14,646 bases of DNA, from the NCBI GenBank assembly GCA_002422065.1, contig DITO01000190.1, positions 10,599 to 25,244 on the forward strand, read 5' to 3'. Of this stretch, positions 8,747-14,646 are shown piece by piece. This stretch comes from Erysipelotrichaceae bacterium UBA6182. GTDB lineage: Bacteria > Bacillota_I > Bacilli_A > Erysipelotrichales > Erysipelotrichaceae. Below the pieces are notes generated by a model that ran no database searches, was not told the origin of the DNA, and saw nothing but the letters and a program-made list of their open reading frames with translations. The position numbers and the translations under genes were made by a program. Within the stretch, counting starts at the first letter, position 1; each line of letters begins with the position of its first letter.

Positions 8747-8774
8747 ACTTCAAGGGAAACCTTGAAGTTTTCTT
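8747..8774 (+). terminator. Rho-independent terminator after trxB
   Basis: A perfect 9-bp stem, ACTTCAAGG paired with CCTTGAAGT (8747-8755 and 8760-8768), closes a GAAA tetraloop and is followed by TTTCTT. It lies 13 bases after the trxB stop and ends the protease-to-trxB operon. Confidence 0.88.
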
Positions 8775-8788
8775 AGTTGGGGATATCC

Positions 8789-8817
8789 TTGTGAAACACG
8801 GGGAGATGTTGTAGAAT
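8789..8817 (+). promoter_or_regulatory. Sigma-A type promoter for rapZ-yvcK-whiA
   Basis: TTGTGA (8789-8794) and TAGAAT (8812-8817) are separated by exactly 17 bases and sit just after the trxB terminator. Transcription would be expected to start near 8824, which is the A of the rapZ ATG, so the transcript may have little or no leader. The -35 box matches the consensus at only four of six bases. Confidence 0.6.
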
Positions 8818-8823
8818 GAATTT

Positions 8824-9684
8824 ATGAAACAAATGTTAAAACGTAAGCGTATTATTGTAGTGAGTGGTTACTCTGGAGCAGGTAAAACCGTGGCGATGGG
8901 TATTCTTGAAGATATGGGATATACTGTCATGGACCAAATTCCATTTGAACTTTTTGATGATGTTTTAAAGCTTATTTTATCCAATGATGATCCACGATTT
9001 GACTTTGTAGCAATATCGACTGAATCACTATTTATGAGAAAACTGATCTATCGTTTATCAAACAGTGAAGCTGATGTGAGATTTCTATTTTTAGAAGCAG
9101 ATGAAGATGTATTATTAACACGATATAAAGCAACTCGCAGAACCCATCCTTTCTTACTTCGTAACATTGCATCATCACTTGTGGAAGCTATTGGTGTTGA
9201 AATTGAAATGCTAAGTCCTTTAAAAGAACAAGCCAATATCATCAATACAACCCGATTAAGCAATCAAGATTTAACACAAAGACTTCAACTATTATACGGA
9301 GTTGAATCATTACCTACCTTTAGTATAAGTTTTGTTTCTTTTGGATTTAAACATGGTATTCCTAAAGATGCCGATTGTGTTTTTGATGTCCGTTTTATTA
9401 AGAACCCGTATTGGGAAGAATCTCTTCGCTCACTCACAGGTAATGATCAAGCTGTGGTTGATTATGTTTTAGATCAACCGGTTGCACAGGAGTATCTTGA
9501 TCATCTTACTTCATTCTTAAGGTTTTCATTTCCTTTGTATATTGAAGAAGGTAAGAATCACTTTACTGTTGCGATTGGTTGTACTGGTGGGCAACATCGT
9601 TCTGTGACATTTGTTAATGCATTAGAAAAGACATTCTCAAAAGAATATAAAGTTTATAAAAAGCATAAAGATTTGAGGGGGTAA
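8824..9684 (+). CDS. rapZ: RapZ/YvcJ family nucleotide-binding protein
   Basis: A 286-residue member of the RapZ (YvcJ) P-loop family. In E. coli RapZ is an RNA-binding adaptor controlling glucosamine-6-phosphate synthase expression; in B. subtilis YvcJ hydrolyses nucleotides and affects competence. Visible are the Walker A GYSGAGKT near residues 15-22, the FLEADEDVLLTRY and TRRTHP blocks, SFGFKHGIPKDAD, VFDVRFIKNPYW, LTGNDQAVVDYVL and the C-terminal IGCTGGQHRSVTFV signature. The upstream in-frame TAG at 8812-8814 (inside the -10 box) means translation must start at the ATG of 8824 or the one at 8833. Neither has a usable Shine-Dalgarno sequence; GGGGAG at 8800-8805 is 18 bases away. yvcK begins one base after the stop, the usual Firmicutes order. 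No GlmY/GlmZ-type RNA is expected in this lineage. Confidence 0.95.
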   Translation: MKQMLKRKRIIVVSGYSGAGKTVAMGILEDMGYTVMDQIPFELFDDVLKLILSNDDPRFDFVAISTESLFMRKLIYRLSNSEADVRFLFLEADEDVLLTRYKATRRTHPFLLRNIASSLVEAIGVEIEMLSPLKEQANIINTTRLSNQDLTQRLQLLYGVESLPTFSISFVSFGFKHGIPKDADCVFDVRFIKNPYWEESLRSLTGNDQAVVDYVLDQPVAQEYLDHLTSFLRFSFPLYIEEGKNHFTVAIGCTGGQHRSVTFVNALEKTFSKEYKVYKKHKDLRG

Positions 9685-9685
9685 T

Positions 9686-10636
9686 ATGAAACGCATCGTC
9701 GTAATTGGAGGAGGCAAAGGTCAAGCTGCCTTATTACGTGGTTTAAAAAGAATACAAGACATTCATCTTACATCATTAGTCACTGTAGCAGATGACGGAG
9801 GCTCAACAGGTCGTCTTCGATCTATTTTTGATATCCCTGCCATGGGAGATATTCGTAATGTTATGGTTGCAATGGCTCCTGAAGAAACGATTTTATCTCA
9901 AATTATGTCATATCGATTCAAAGATAATGCGCAAGATTTGAGTGGACATAGTTTAGGCAATCTTATCCTAAGTGCACTCACTGAAAGCAGTGGGGATTTT
10001 GTGCAATCTATATCCAAGATATCAAAGGTCTTGAATATTAATGGAGATATCATCCCAAGCACAACACAAACAGTGACACTTAAAGCAATCTGTGAAGATG
10101 GACAGGTTGTTATTGGAGAACAACATATTGGAAAAGATGTTAAAGGAAGAATTAAAGAACTATCTTATTTAAGTGAAGTTCATGCTTCGAGTGAAGCGAT
10201 TAATGCTATTTTGAATGCTGATTTTATTTTCTTTGGAGTTGGTTCATTGTACACAAGTATTTTACCTAATCTAATTATCCCTGAACTTGGACAAGCATTA
10301 CTGTTTTCAAGAGCGAAGAAAATCTTTGTTGCGAATGCAATGACTCAAAGAGGAGAAACCTTAGGGTATGATCTTAATGATCACCTTCAAGCCATTTATG
10401 ATCATTGTCCAATCAGATTAGATCTAGCGATTATTGCAAATACACCCATTCCTGAATCAATCCTGAATCATTATGCCTTAGATGGATGTGAACCACTAAC
10501 TATTCGTATACCATCATTAGCTAAGGTACTATCGTATGATCTGCTTACTTTTATTGGAAATACTGTGGTTCACGATGATACGAAAGTTCAGAAATGTTGT
10601 GAGGAGGTGATGCGCGATGCCATCCTTCACCTCTGA
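9686..10636 (+). CDS. yvcK: YvcK-type gluconeogenesis factor (CofD-like, UDP-sugar binding)
   Basis: A 316-residue protein of the YvcK/CofD-like family. In B. subtilis YvcK is needed for growth on gluconeogenic carbon sources and for normal cell shape, and it binds UDP-GlcNAc. Motifs visible: the N-terminal glycine-rich GGGKGQAALLRGL (8-20), VTVADDGGSTGRLR (32-45), MGDIRNVMVAMAP (53-65), LSGHSLGNLILSALTE (85-100), the SKVLNINGDIIPST block and FFGVGSLYTSILPNLI. The usual GGGTG is GGGKG here, a conservative variation that I believe occurs in related lineages. GAGGGGG (9675-9681) lies four bases before the ATG. The 3' end overlaps the whiA start by 20 bases. The family acts in the cytoplasm, with regulation by UDP-sugars and phosphorylation known in other species but not visible here. 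Confidence 0.95.
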   Translation: MKRIVVIGGGKGQAALLRGLKRIQDIHLTSLVTVADDGGSTGRLRSIFDIPAMGDIRNVMVAMAPEETILSQIMSYRFKDNAQDLSGHSLGNLILSALTESSGDFVQSISKISKVLNINGDIIPSTTQTVTLKAICEDGQVVIGEQHIGKDVKGRIKELSYLSEVHASSEAINAILNADFIFFGVGSLYTSILPNLIIPELGQALLFSRAKKIFVANAMTQRGETLGYDLNDHLQAIYDHCPIRLDLAIIANTPIPESILNHYALDGCEPLTIRIPSLAKVLSYDLLTFIGNTVVHDDTKVQKCCEEVMRDAILHL

Positions 10637-11567
10637 AGTTAAAGCTGAAATCGTCATGAATGAGCTAAAACCATGTTGTGCTAAGGCACAACTTGCAGCA
10701 TTGGTTCAAACCGATGCGACACTTAGTATTTCAAATCAAACTTTAAAGCTTAACTTTCAAAGTGATAATCCAACGACCGCTAAACGATTTTGGATACTTC
10801 TCAAACAAACTTATCAAGCAACTCCTTCACTTCAAATCTTTAAGAGAATCAAACTTAAAAAGAATCATTCCTATGTGGTGAGTATTGATCGAGATGTAAA
10901 GACCATATTAGAAGACATGCATTTACTTACCGCAAAGGGTTTCTCTGAAACAGTAGCTCGTAGTGTAGTATCAAAGGAATGTTGTGCACGCGCATATCTT
11001 GCGGGAGCATTTCTAGCAAGCGGTTCGATTAACTCTCCGATTAATTCTAACTATCATTGTGAGATTGCATTATCTCAAGAGAAACTAGCAATATTTGTTC
11101 AAAAGTTATGTCAACGATTTGATCTTAATGCTAAGGTCATTGTTAGAAGACACCATCATGTGGTCTACATTAAAGCTGCTGATCAAATCTCTGATTTCTT
11201 AAGGATGATTGGAGCATTTCAATCACTTATGAAGTTTGAAGACATTCGAATTCAACGAGATTTTACTAACTCACTCACACGTCTTGATAACTGTGAAGTT
11301 GCGAATGAAATGAAAGTAATCGCCTCAAGTAATGAACATATTATAGCGATAGAGCTTTTGATCAAATATGATAAGTTTGAAAAGTTAGATAATAAGCTTA
11401 AAGAAGTTGCAATACTGCGCCAACTTCATCCAGAAGCATCACTTAATGAGTTAGCTCAACTTTATACACAGCAGAATGGTGCACTTATGAGTAAGTCAGG
11501 AATGAAACATCGTTTTAATAAGATTATTGAGCTATCAAAACCACTTAAAGAAAAAGAGGTTAAATAA
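10617..11567 (+). CDS. whiA: WhiA-family DNA-binding protein
   Basis: WhiA combines a LAGLIDADG homing-endonuclease-like fold without catalytic function with a C-terminal helix-turn-helix. In Streptomyces it controls sporulation; in B. subtilis it influences division and chromosome segregation. The protein has 316 residues. Visible are the N-terminal SFTSEVKAEIV, the CC pair near residue 20, the LKKNHSYVV block, CCARAYLAGAFLASGSINSP (122-141), the family marker for the LAGLIDADG domain, YHCEIALS, ISDFLRMIGAF, RLDNCEVANEMK and the C-terminal SKSGMKHRFNKI recognition region. A strong AGGAGG (10602-10607) nine bases upstream, inside the end of yvcK, fixes the start at 10617. In Bacillus crh follows this gene; here an XRE regulator follows instead, after 63 bases and without a terminator. 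Confidence 0.94.
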   Translation: MPSFTSEVKAEIVMNELKPCCAKAQLAALVQTDATLSISNQTLKLNFQSDNPTTAKRFWILLKQTYQATPSLQIFKRIKLKKNHSYVVSIDRDVKTILEDMHLLTAKGFSETVARSVVSKECCARAYLAGAFLASGSINSPINSNYHCEIALSQEKLAIFVQKLCQRFDLNAKVIVRRHHHVVYIKAADQISDFLRMIGAFQSLMKFEDIRIQRDFTNSLTRLDNCEVANEMKVIASSNEHIIAIELLIKYDKFEKLDNKLKEVAILRQLHPEASLNELAQLYTQQNGALMSKSGMKHRFNKIIELSKPLKEKEVK

Positions 11568-11594
11568 CAGGTTAAAATAAAGATGAGGTATAAT
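11557..11594 (+). repeat. Short direct repeats upstream of the XRE gene (possible operator)
   Basis: AGGTTAAATAA (11557-11567, covering the whiA stop) is repeated as AGGTTAAAATAA (11569-11580), and a shorter AGGTATAAT (11586-11594) overlaps the -10 box. The first two units start 12 bases apart. A binding site for the downstream XRE protein is possible but is inference; AT-rich DNA can also give such repeats by chance. Confidence 0.35.
11589..11594 (+). promoter_or_regulatory. -10 box of a probable promoter for the XRE gene
   Basis: A perfect TATAAT lies 36 bases before the ATG, in the 63-base gap after whiA. No good -35 hexamer stands at 16-18 bases upstream (the sequence there is about TAACAG), so the promoter would be weak or activator-dependent. 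The leader would be about 30 bases. Confidence 0.5.
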
Positions 11595-11630
11595 GTTTAA
11601 GACTAACTATATTCACAAGGGGGAATTATT

Positions 11631-11837
11631 ATGCCAGGGACAGCTTTAGAGTCATTTGGTCGTAGATTAAGACTTATTCGCACACATCAAGGGTATACCC
11701 AAGAAGCTTTAGCAAAAAAAATAGGAATCCATCCAAATTATATTTCCGATGTTGAGAATGGTCGTAGGAACATTACGCTTAAAGTTATTGTGAAAATAGC
11801 TCAAGGACTTAACATTTCGATTAAAGATTTCTTCTAG
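11631..11837 (+). CDS. Small XRE-family helix-turn-helix regulator
   Basis: A 68-residue protein that is essentially one HTH_3/Cro-C1 domain. FGRRLRLIRTHQGYTQEALAKKIG supplies the first helices and the turn, HPNYISDVENGRRNITLKVIV the recognition helix and the stabilising region, and LNISIKDFF is the typical end of minimal XRE regulators. There is no ligand-binding or multimerisation domain. AAGGGGG (11617-11623) sits seven bases upstream of the ATG. AGGAGG for the next gene overlaps its stop codon, so the two are translated together. It probably regulates its own short operon, perhaps at the direct repeats in front of it; the real targets cannot be read from sequence. Similar proteins serve as phage repressors, antitoxins or immunity regulators, but no toxin or phage gene is next to it. 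Confidence 0.9.
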   Translation: MPGTALESFGRRLRLIRTHQGYTQEALAKKIGIHPNYISDVENGRRNITLKVIVKIAQGLNISIKDFF

Positions 11838-11845
11838 GAGGTTTT

Positions 11846-12073
11846 ATGAAATCACTGTTGTGGATTATTGCAGCCATTATTATACTTATCATCGCATGGC
11901 CTTTTTTTGTATTTCTACTTTTCGTAGCCATTGTAATGATGCTTATCTCTCCAAAGCGAGTTATGGTATTTAGGCCACAACAAAAACCATCTAATCAATC
12001 TCATGATAGTATTAATAACGAAGTCATTGACGTTGAAGCAGATGTTACCATCATTGATGAGGATGTCACATGA
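11846..12073 (+). CDS. Small membrane protein with acidic C-terminal tail, unknown function
   Basis: I do not recognise this 75-residue protein. Residues 4-35 are almost entirely hydrophobic, enough for one long or two tightly packed membrane segments with a Trp-Pro kink (WPFF) near the middle. A basic PKR follows, then a polar stretch rich in Gln, Asn and Ser, and an acidic end (about residues 57-75) with repeated Asp, Glu, Val and Ile. Basic residues at the end of the hydrophobic part suggest that the tail is cytoplasmic. AGGAGG (11836-11841) lies four bases before the ATG. The stop overlaps the next gene's start (ATGA). Its tight placement between an XRE regulator and the GNAT-like protein suggests a shared function. 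It is too long after the hydrophobic part for a typical type I toxin. Confidence 0.8.
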   Translation: MKSLLWIIAAIIILIIAWPFFVFLLFVAIVMMLISPKRVMVFRPQQKPSNQSHDSINNEVIDVEADVTIIDEDVT

Positions 12074-12963
12074 TTACTTTCGCGAATGCGCATGAGCGTA
12101 AAGTTGCGATAGCTTTATGGAAACAGCATGCGTCAAGCTATGAAGTGAACACTCAAGAATATCGATTTGTTCATGATTGGCTTAATAGCGATATTATAGC
12201 CATAATGGATGATCAAAGCATGAGTGCTTTTATCATGGAGAAAAAGCTTTCACTTCGTATGGGAATTCACACCATCGGTGTTTTCTTTATACCTTGGTCT
12301 GTCTATGACAGTGAAGCACTTCAAGCAACAATTCTTAAAGAGCGATTAAGTTTACATGCCCATCAAGCGCTAGGAACAATTATCGTCAGTGAAAATGAAG
12401 TATTAATGCGCTCACTTAAAGCTCATCCATGGGTTAAATCTCAAACAGTGGTCTTATCAAAAGGAATGATAGAACCTAAATCATTTTCTATGGTGACCTT
12501 TGAACTACCTCATCAAGGACTACTTGATGCTTATAACTTGTTTATGAAACGCTTTGAGTCAACGATTATTAGAAGTGTTGATGATTATACATTCACTCAA
12601 TCATTAGCAACAAGTCGTCGTAAACGTGCAGGTATTGTAGAGAATGATCGTGTCTTAGGATACATGGATTATGAAGTAACACCGTATGGTGTAGATATTC
12701 GTGAGATCATTTATGAAGATATTGATACATTACTACGTCTTTTAAGTTTTAGTGCTTCACTTCATCATCATATAACGATATTCACTTCAAAAGCAGAACA
12801 CTTCATAAAACTATTCCCACAAGCTAATATTTCGAAGAAAGTCGAAAGTTGGCTAGTGCTTCATCATCCTTCATTATGGTCTGATTTATTCAAACAAAAC
12901 ATCACAGATGCAAGTGATTGTGCCCGAGTTTTAGGCCATCCAATCATGATGCATACCCGTTAA
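12070..12963 (+). CDS. Possible Eis-like tandem GNAT protein, shortened
   Basis: A 297-residue soluble protein with no sure assignment. The layout recalls the Eis family (two GNAT folds and a C-terminal SCP2-like domain). Residues 1-130 have the N-terminal GNAT pattern: a strand around IGVFFIPWSV, a helix around EALQATILKERL, then ALGTIIVSENEVLMRSL. The acetyl-CoA loop, usually RxxGxG/A, is not visible. Residues 150-297 resemble the second Eis GNAT: LYNLF-like DAYNLFMKRFESTIIRS, RRKRAGIVENDRVLGYMDYEV (183-203), IREIIYEDIDTLLRLLSF and the end PIMMHTR, which recalls the segment just before the SCP2-like domain. That last domain is absent; the stop is followed at once by the gapA promoter. GAGG (12059-12062) and the ATGA overlap link it to the membrane protein gene. 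It may be a pseudoenzyme or use another ligand. Confidence 0.5.
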   Translation: MITFANAHERKVAIALWKQHASSYEVNTQEYRFVHDWLNSDIIAIMDDQSMSAFIMEKKLSLRMGIHTIGVFFIPWSVYDSEALQATILKERLSLHAHQALGTIIVSENEVLMRSLKAHPWVKSQTVVLSKGMIEPKSFSMVTFELPHQGLLDAYNLFMKRFESTIIRSVDDYTFTQSLATSRRKRAGIVENDRVLGYMDYEVTPYGVDIREIIYEDIDTLLRLLSFSASLHHHITIFTSKAEHFIKLFPQANISKKVESWLVLHHPSLWSDLFKQNITDASDCARVLGHPIMMHTR

Positions 12964-12965
12964 GA

Positions 12966-12992
12966 ACCCTTTAATAAATTGACTTTAAGGGT
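12966..12992 (+). promoter_or_regulatory. Imperfect inverted repeat over the gapA -35 box
   Basis: ACCCTTTAA (12966-12974) faces TTTAAGGGT (12984-12992), pairing at eight of nine positions around a centre at 12979. The right arm begins at the last base of the -35 hexamer. There is no T-run after it, so it is not a good terminator; a repressor or activator site for gapA is a reasonable inference. It does not resemble the B. subtilis CggR operator or a CcpA cre site. Confidence 0.4.
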
Positions 12993-13007
12993 GTTGTGGA
13001 CTATAAT
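12979..13007 (+). promoter_or_regulatory. Strong sigma-A promoter of gapA
   Basis: TTGACT (12979-12984) and a perfect TATAAT (13002-13007) are spaced by 17 bases. Transcription should begin near 13014, giving a leader of about 20 bases that contains the ribosome binding site. This is the closest match to the consensus in the window, as expected for a highly expressed glycolytic gene. Confidence 0.88.
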
Positions 13008-13020
13008 TGAGGCGTCACAC

Positions 13021-13026
13021 AGGAGG
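13021..13026 (+). promoter_or_regulatory. Ribosome binding site that fixes the gapA start
   Basis: AGGAGG stands seven bases before the ATG at 13034. It rules out the in-frame TTG at 13007, which lies in the -10 box upstream of the expected transcription start. Confidence 0.9.
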
Positions 13027-13033
13027 AACAATT

Positions 13034-14038
13034 ATGACAGTAAAAGTTGCCATTAATGGATTTGGCCGTATTGGTCGTCTCGCTTTCCGCTATATGTTTG
13101 GTTCAAGTGAATTCGAAATTGTAGCACTTAATGATCTTACAGATCCAAAGACATTAGCTCACCTATTAAAGTATGATTCAGCACAAGGACGTTACAATGG
13201 AGAAGTATCAGCCACTGAAACAGGAATTGTGGTTAATGGAAAAGAAATCCGTGTTTATTCCGAAAAGAACCCAGCTGATTTACCTTGGGGTAAATTGGAT
13301 GTCGATGTTGTTATCGAATGTACTGGATTCTTCGCAGATGCTGTAAAAGCACAAGCACATATTCAAGCTGGTGCACGTAAAGTTATTATTTCTGCTCCTG
13401 CAACAGGAGATCTTAAAACTGTTGTATTCAATGTTAACCATGATATTCTTGATGGTTCTGAGACAATTATCTCAGGTGCATCATGTACAACAAACTGCTT
13501 AGCTCCAATGGCTAAAGCATTAAATGATTCATTCAAAATCGTATCAGGTAGCATGACTACAATTCATGCTTACACAAATGATCAAAATACATTAGATGCT
13601 CCTCACGCGAAGAAAGACTTACGTCGTGCTCGCGCTGCGGCTGCAAACATTGTTCCTAACTCAACAGGTGCTGCAAAAGCAATTGGGTTAGTTATTCCTG
13701 AATTAAAAGGTAAACTTGATGGTGGTGCACAACGTGTTCCAGTAATCACAGGTTCAATTACTGAACTAGTTGCTGTTGTTGAAAATGATGTTACTGTTGA
13801 ATCAGTCAATGCTGCAATGAAAGCTGCTGCTAATGAATCCTTTGGTTATACTGAAGAAGAATTAGTATCAAGTGATATTATTGGATGTGAATTCGGATCA
13901 CTCTTCGATGCTACTCAAACTAAAGTAATTAACGTTGGTGGAGTTAAACTTGTTAAGGTTGCTGCTTGGTATGATAACGAAGCATCATACACACACCAAT
14001 TAGTACGCACTGCGAAATTCGTAGCTAGCAAAATCTAA
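13034..14038 (+). CDS. gapA: Glyceraldehyde-3-phosphate dehydrogenase, NAD-dependent type
   Basis: Converts glyceraldehyde-3-phosphate, NAD+ and phosphate to 1,3-bisphosphoglycerate in glycolysis. The protein has 334 residues, the standard length. The Rossmann motif INGFGRIGR (7-15) and the aspartate in ALNDLTD (Asp34) indicate NAD rather than NADP. The catalytic cysteine is Cys151 in SGASCTTNC, with its partner His178 in MTTIHAYT. The substrate-binding NSTGAAKAIG, DGGAQRVPVITGS and the end block WYDNEASYTHQLV are all present. An in-frame TTG at 13007 would add nine residues, but it lies in the -10 box; AGGAGG and the family's MTVKVAINGFG beginning support the ATG at 13034. Codon use is rich in GCT/GCA/GTT and looks tuned for high expression. 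It stands alone between its own promoter and terminator; cggR, pgk and tpi are not adjacent. Confidence 0.99.
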   Translation: MTVKVAINGFGRIGRLAFRYMFGSSEFEIVALNDLTDPKTLAHLLKYDSAQGRYNGEVSATETGIVVNGKEIRVYSEKNPADLPWGKLDVDVVIECTGFFADAVKAQAHIQAGARKVIISAPATGDLKTVVFNVNHDILDGSETIISGASCTTNCLAPMAKALNDSFKIVSGSMTTIHAYTNDQNTLDAPHAKKDLRRARAAAANIVPNSTGAAKAIGLVIPELKGKLDGGAQRVPVITGSITELVAVVENDVTVESVNAAMKAAANESFGYTEEELVSSDIIGCEFGSLFDATQTKVINVGGVKLVKVAAWYDNEASYTHQLVRTAKFVASKI

Positions 14039-14044
14039 GTTTAT

Positions 14045-14071
14045 GACCGAGTCTTCTCGGTCTTTTTTTTT
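14045..14071 (+). terminator. Rho-independent terminator after gapA
   Basis: GACCGAG (14045-14051) pairs perfectly with CTCGGTC (14056-14062) around a TCTT loop, followed by nine T residues (14063-14071). It lies six bases after the gapA stop and separates gapA from cysS. Confidence 0.95.
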
Positions 14072-14091
14072 GTTCTTGAAACACAGGTCTG

Positions 14092-14100
14092 TGATATACT
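14092..14100 (+). promoter_or_regulatory. Extended -10 promoter of cysS
   Basis: TGATATACT contains the TGn extension followed by TATACT (14095-14100). The only good -35-like hexamer, TTGAAA at 14076-14081, is just 13 bases away, so the extended -10 element probably does the work. The gap after the gapA terminator is about 50 bases, too short for a T-box leader. Confidence 0.6.
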
Positions 14101-14122
14101 TGTGTGTGACAAGGAGAATTTT

Positions 14123-14646
14123 ATGCGTCTTTATAACTCATATACTAGCCAAATCGAACCTTTTATACCCCTTAAAGACAATGAGGTCAGCATGTATGTT
14201 TGTGGACCAACGGTCTACAATCATGCTCATATAGGGAATGCACGACCAATTGTTGTTTTTGATACTTTAAAAAATATCCTTGAAGAATGCGGTTACCGCG
14301 TTCATTTTGTATCTAATTATACGGATGTTGACGACAAGATCATTGTGAAAGCACAAGAAATGAATGTTAGTGAACAGACGATTACGGAAGAATACATCCA
14401 GGCCTATGAAAAAGTGCGTGAATCTTTAAATGCATCTCATCCGATTACAGTGAAAGTAACAGATACGATGGATAAGATAATTAACTACATCGAAACGATG
14501 GTGCGTGATGATATCGCCTATGTGAATGATCATGATGTCTATTTTAATGTCTCAAAGATTCATTCATATGGACAACTCTCTAATCAAAAGACAGAGGACC
14601 TCATAAGTGGAGCTCGTATAGAAAGAAATGAGAAGAAACTTAATCC
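14123..14646 (+). CDS. cysS: Cysteinyl-tRNA synthetase, 5' part only
   Basis: The first 174 codons of CysRS, which charges tRNA-Cys; the gene runs off the right edge, with roughly 60 percent of a usual 460-residue enzyme missing. Visible are the start LYNSYTSQIEPFIPL, MYVCGPTVYN with the zinc-ligand Cys27, the class I signature HIGNARP (36-42), FVSNYTDVDDKII, and SGARIERNEKKLNP close to the window edge, all in family order. AAGGAG (14111-14116) lies six bases before the ATG. The KMSKS loop and the C-terminal tRNA-binding domain lie outside the window. Many Firmicutes control aminoacyl-tRNA synthetase genes by T-box leaders; none fits here. In Bacillus cysS is linked to gltX and cysE, but here it follows gapA. 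Confidence 0.97.
   Translation, partial: MRLYNSYTSQIEPFIPLKDNEVSMYVCGPTVYNHAHIGNARPIVVFDTLKNILEECGYRVHFVSNYTDVDDKIIVKAQEMNVSEQTITEEYIQAYEKVRESLNASHPITVKVTDTMDKIINYIETMVRDDIAYVNDHDVYFNVSKIHSYGQLSNQKTEDLISGARIERNEKKLN

Noticed and set aside
11631..12073. Toxin-antitoxin pair made of the XRE protein and the small membrane protein
   Set aside because: The membrane protein has a long acidic cytoplasmic tail unlike known small membrane toxins, and there is no sequence match to a toxin family; nothing supports toxicity.
12966..12992. Terminator after the GNAT-like gene
   Set aside because: The hairpin is interrupted and no T-run follows; it overlaps the gapA -35 box, so it is listed as a possible operator instead.
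14076..14100. Classical -35/-10 promoter for cysS using TTGAAA
   Set aside because: The spacing to TATACT is 13 bases, too short; the TGn extended -10 explains the site better.
14039..14122. T-box leader for cysS
   Set aside because: The gap is only 84 bases, half of it the gapA terminator, and there is no room for the T-box structure.
14043..14234. Plus-strand frame of 63 codons after gapA
   Set aside because: It runs through the gapA terminator and into the cysS 5' end in the wrong frame.

Overview
The window is a stretch of chromosomal core genome from a low-GC Gram-positive bacterium (Bacillota). The gene order (S41 protease, uvrB, uvrA, hprK, lgt, trxB, then rapZ, yvcK, whiA) is the classic Firmicutes housekeeping cluster. 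Several features suggest Erysipelotrichia or a relative close to the Mollicutes: the low GC, a UvrB hairpin reading S-N-F-D-Y-Y instead of S-Y-Y-D-Y-Y, YvcK starting with GGGKG, and an lgt/phosphatase fusion. That placement is inference; only the Bacillota assignment is firm. All genes lie on the + strand. There are no tRNA or rRNA genes, IS elements, CRISPR arrays or prophage genes, and no gene-free stretch longer than about 90 bases.

Region 1 (1-8733) is one tightly packed polycistron: the C-terminal part of a secreted carboxyl-terminal protease with a peptidoglycan-binding-like domain, uvrB and uvrA (nucleotide excision repair, both with ATGA start/stop overlaps), hprK (HPr kinase/phosphorylase), a fused lgt-HAD phosphatase gene, and trxB. 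A GAAA-loop hairpin followed by a T-rich tract ends it at 8747-8774. The outstanding feature is the 485-residue fusion of a complete prolipoprotein diacylglyceryl transferase to a complete PpaX/Gph-like HAD phosphatase, directly behind hprK. In Bacillus lgt and ppaX are separate genes beside hprK, and PpaX removes the pyrophosphate released when HprK dephosphorylates Ser-P-HPr. Here that activity, if retained, would be tethered to the membrane.

Region 2 (8789-11567) has its own promoter and carries rapZ, yvcK and whiA, which link carbon status, cell-envelope precursor supply and division. The rapZ promoter lies so close to the start codon that the mRNA may be leaderless.

Region 3 (11568-12963) is the accessory-looking part: a 68-residue XRE regulator, a 75-residue membrane protein with an acidic tail, and a 297-residue protein resembling a shortened, degenerate Eis-type tandem GNAT acetyltransferase. 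The three genes are tightly coupled and sit where Bacillus has crh.

Region 4 (12964-14646) holds gapA, with a near-consensus promoter, an inverted repeat over its -35 box and a strong terminator, and then the 5' part of cysS behind an extended -10 promoter.

Together the window combines DNA repair, catabolite control (HprK), lipoprotein maturation, redox homeostasis, envelope/metabolism regulators and central glycolysis.
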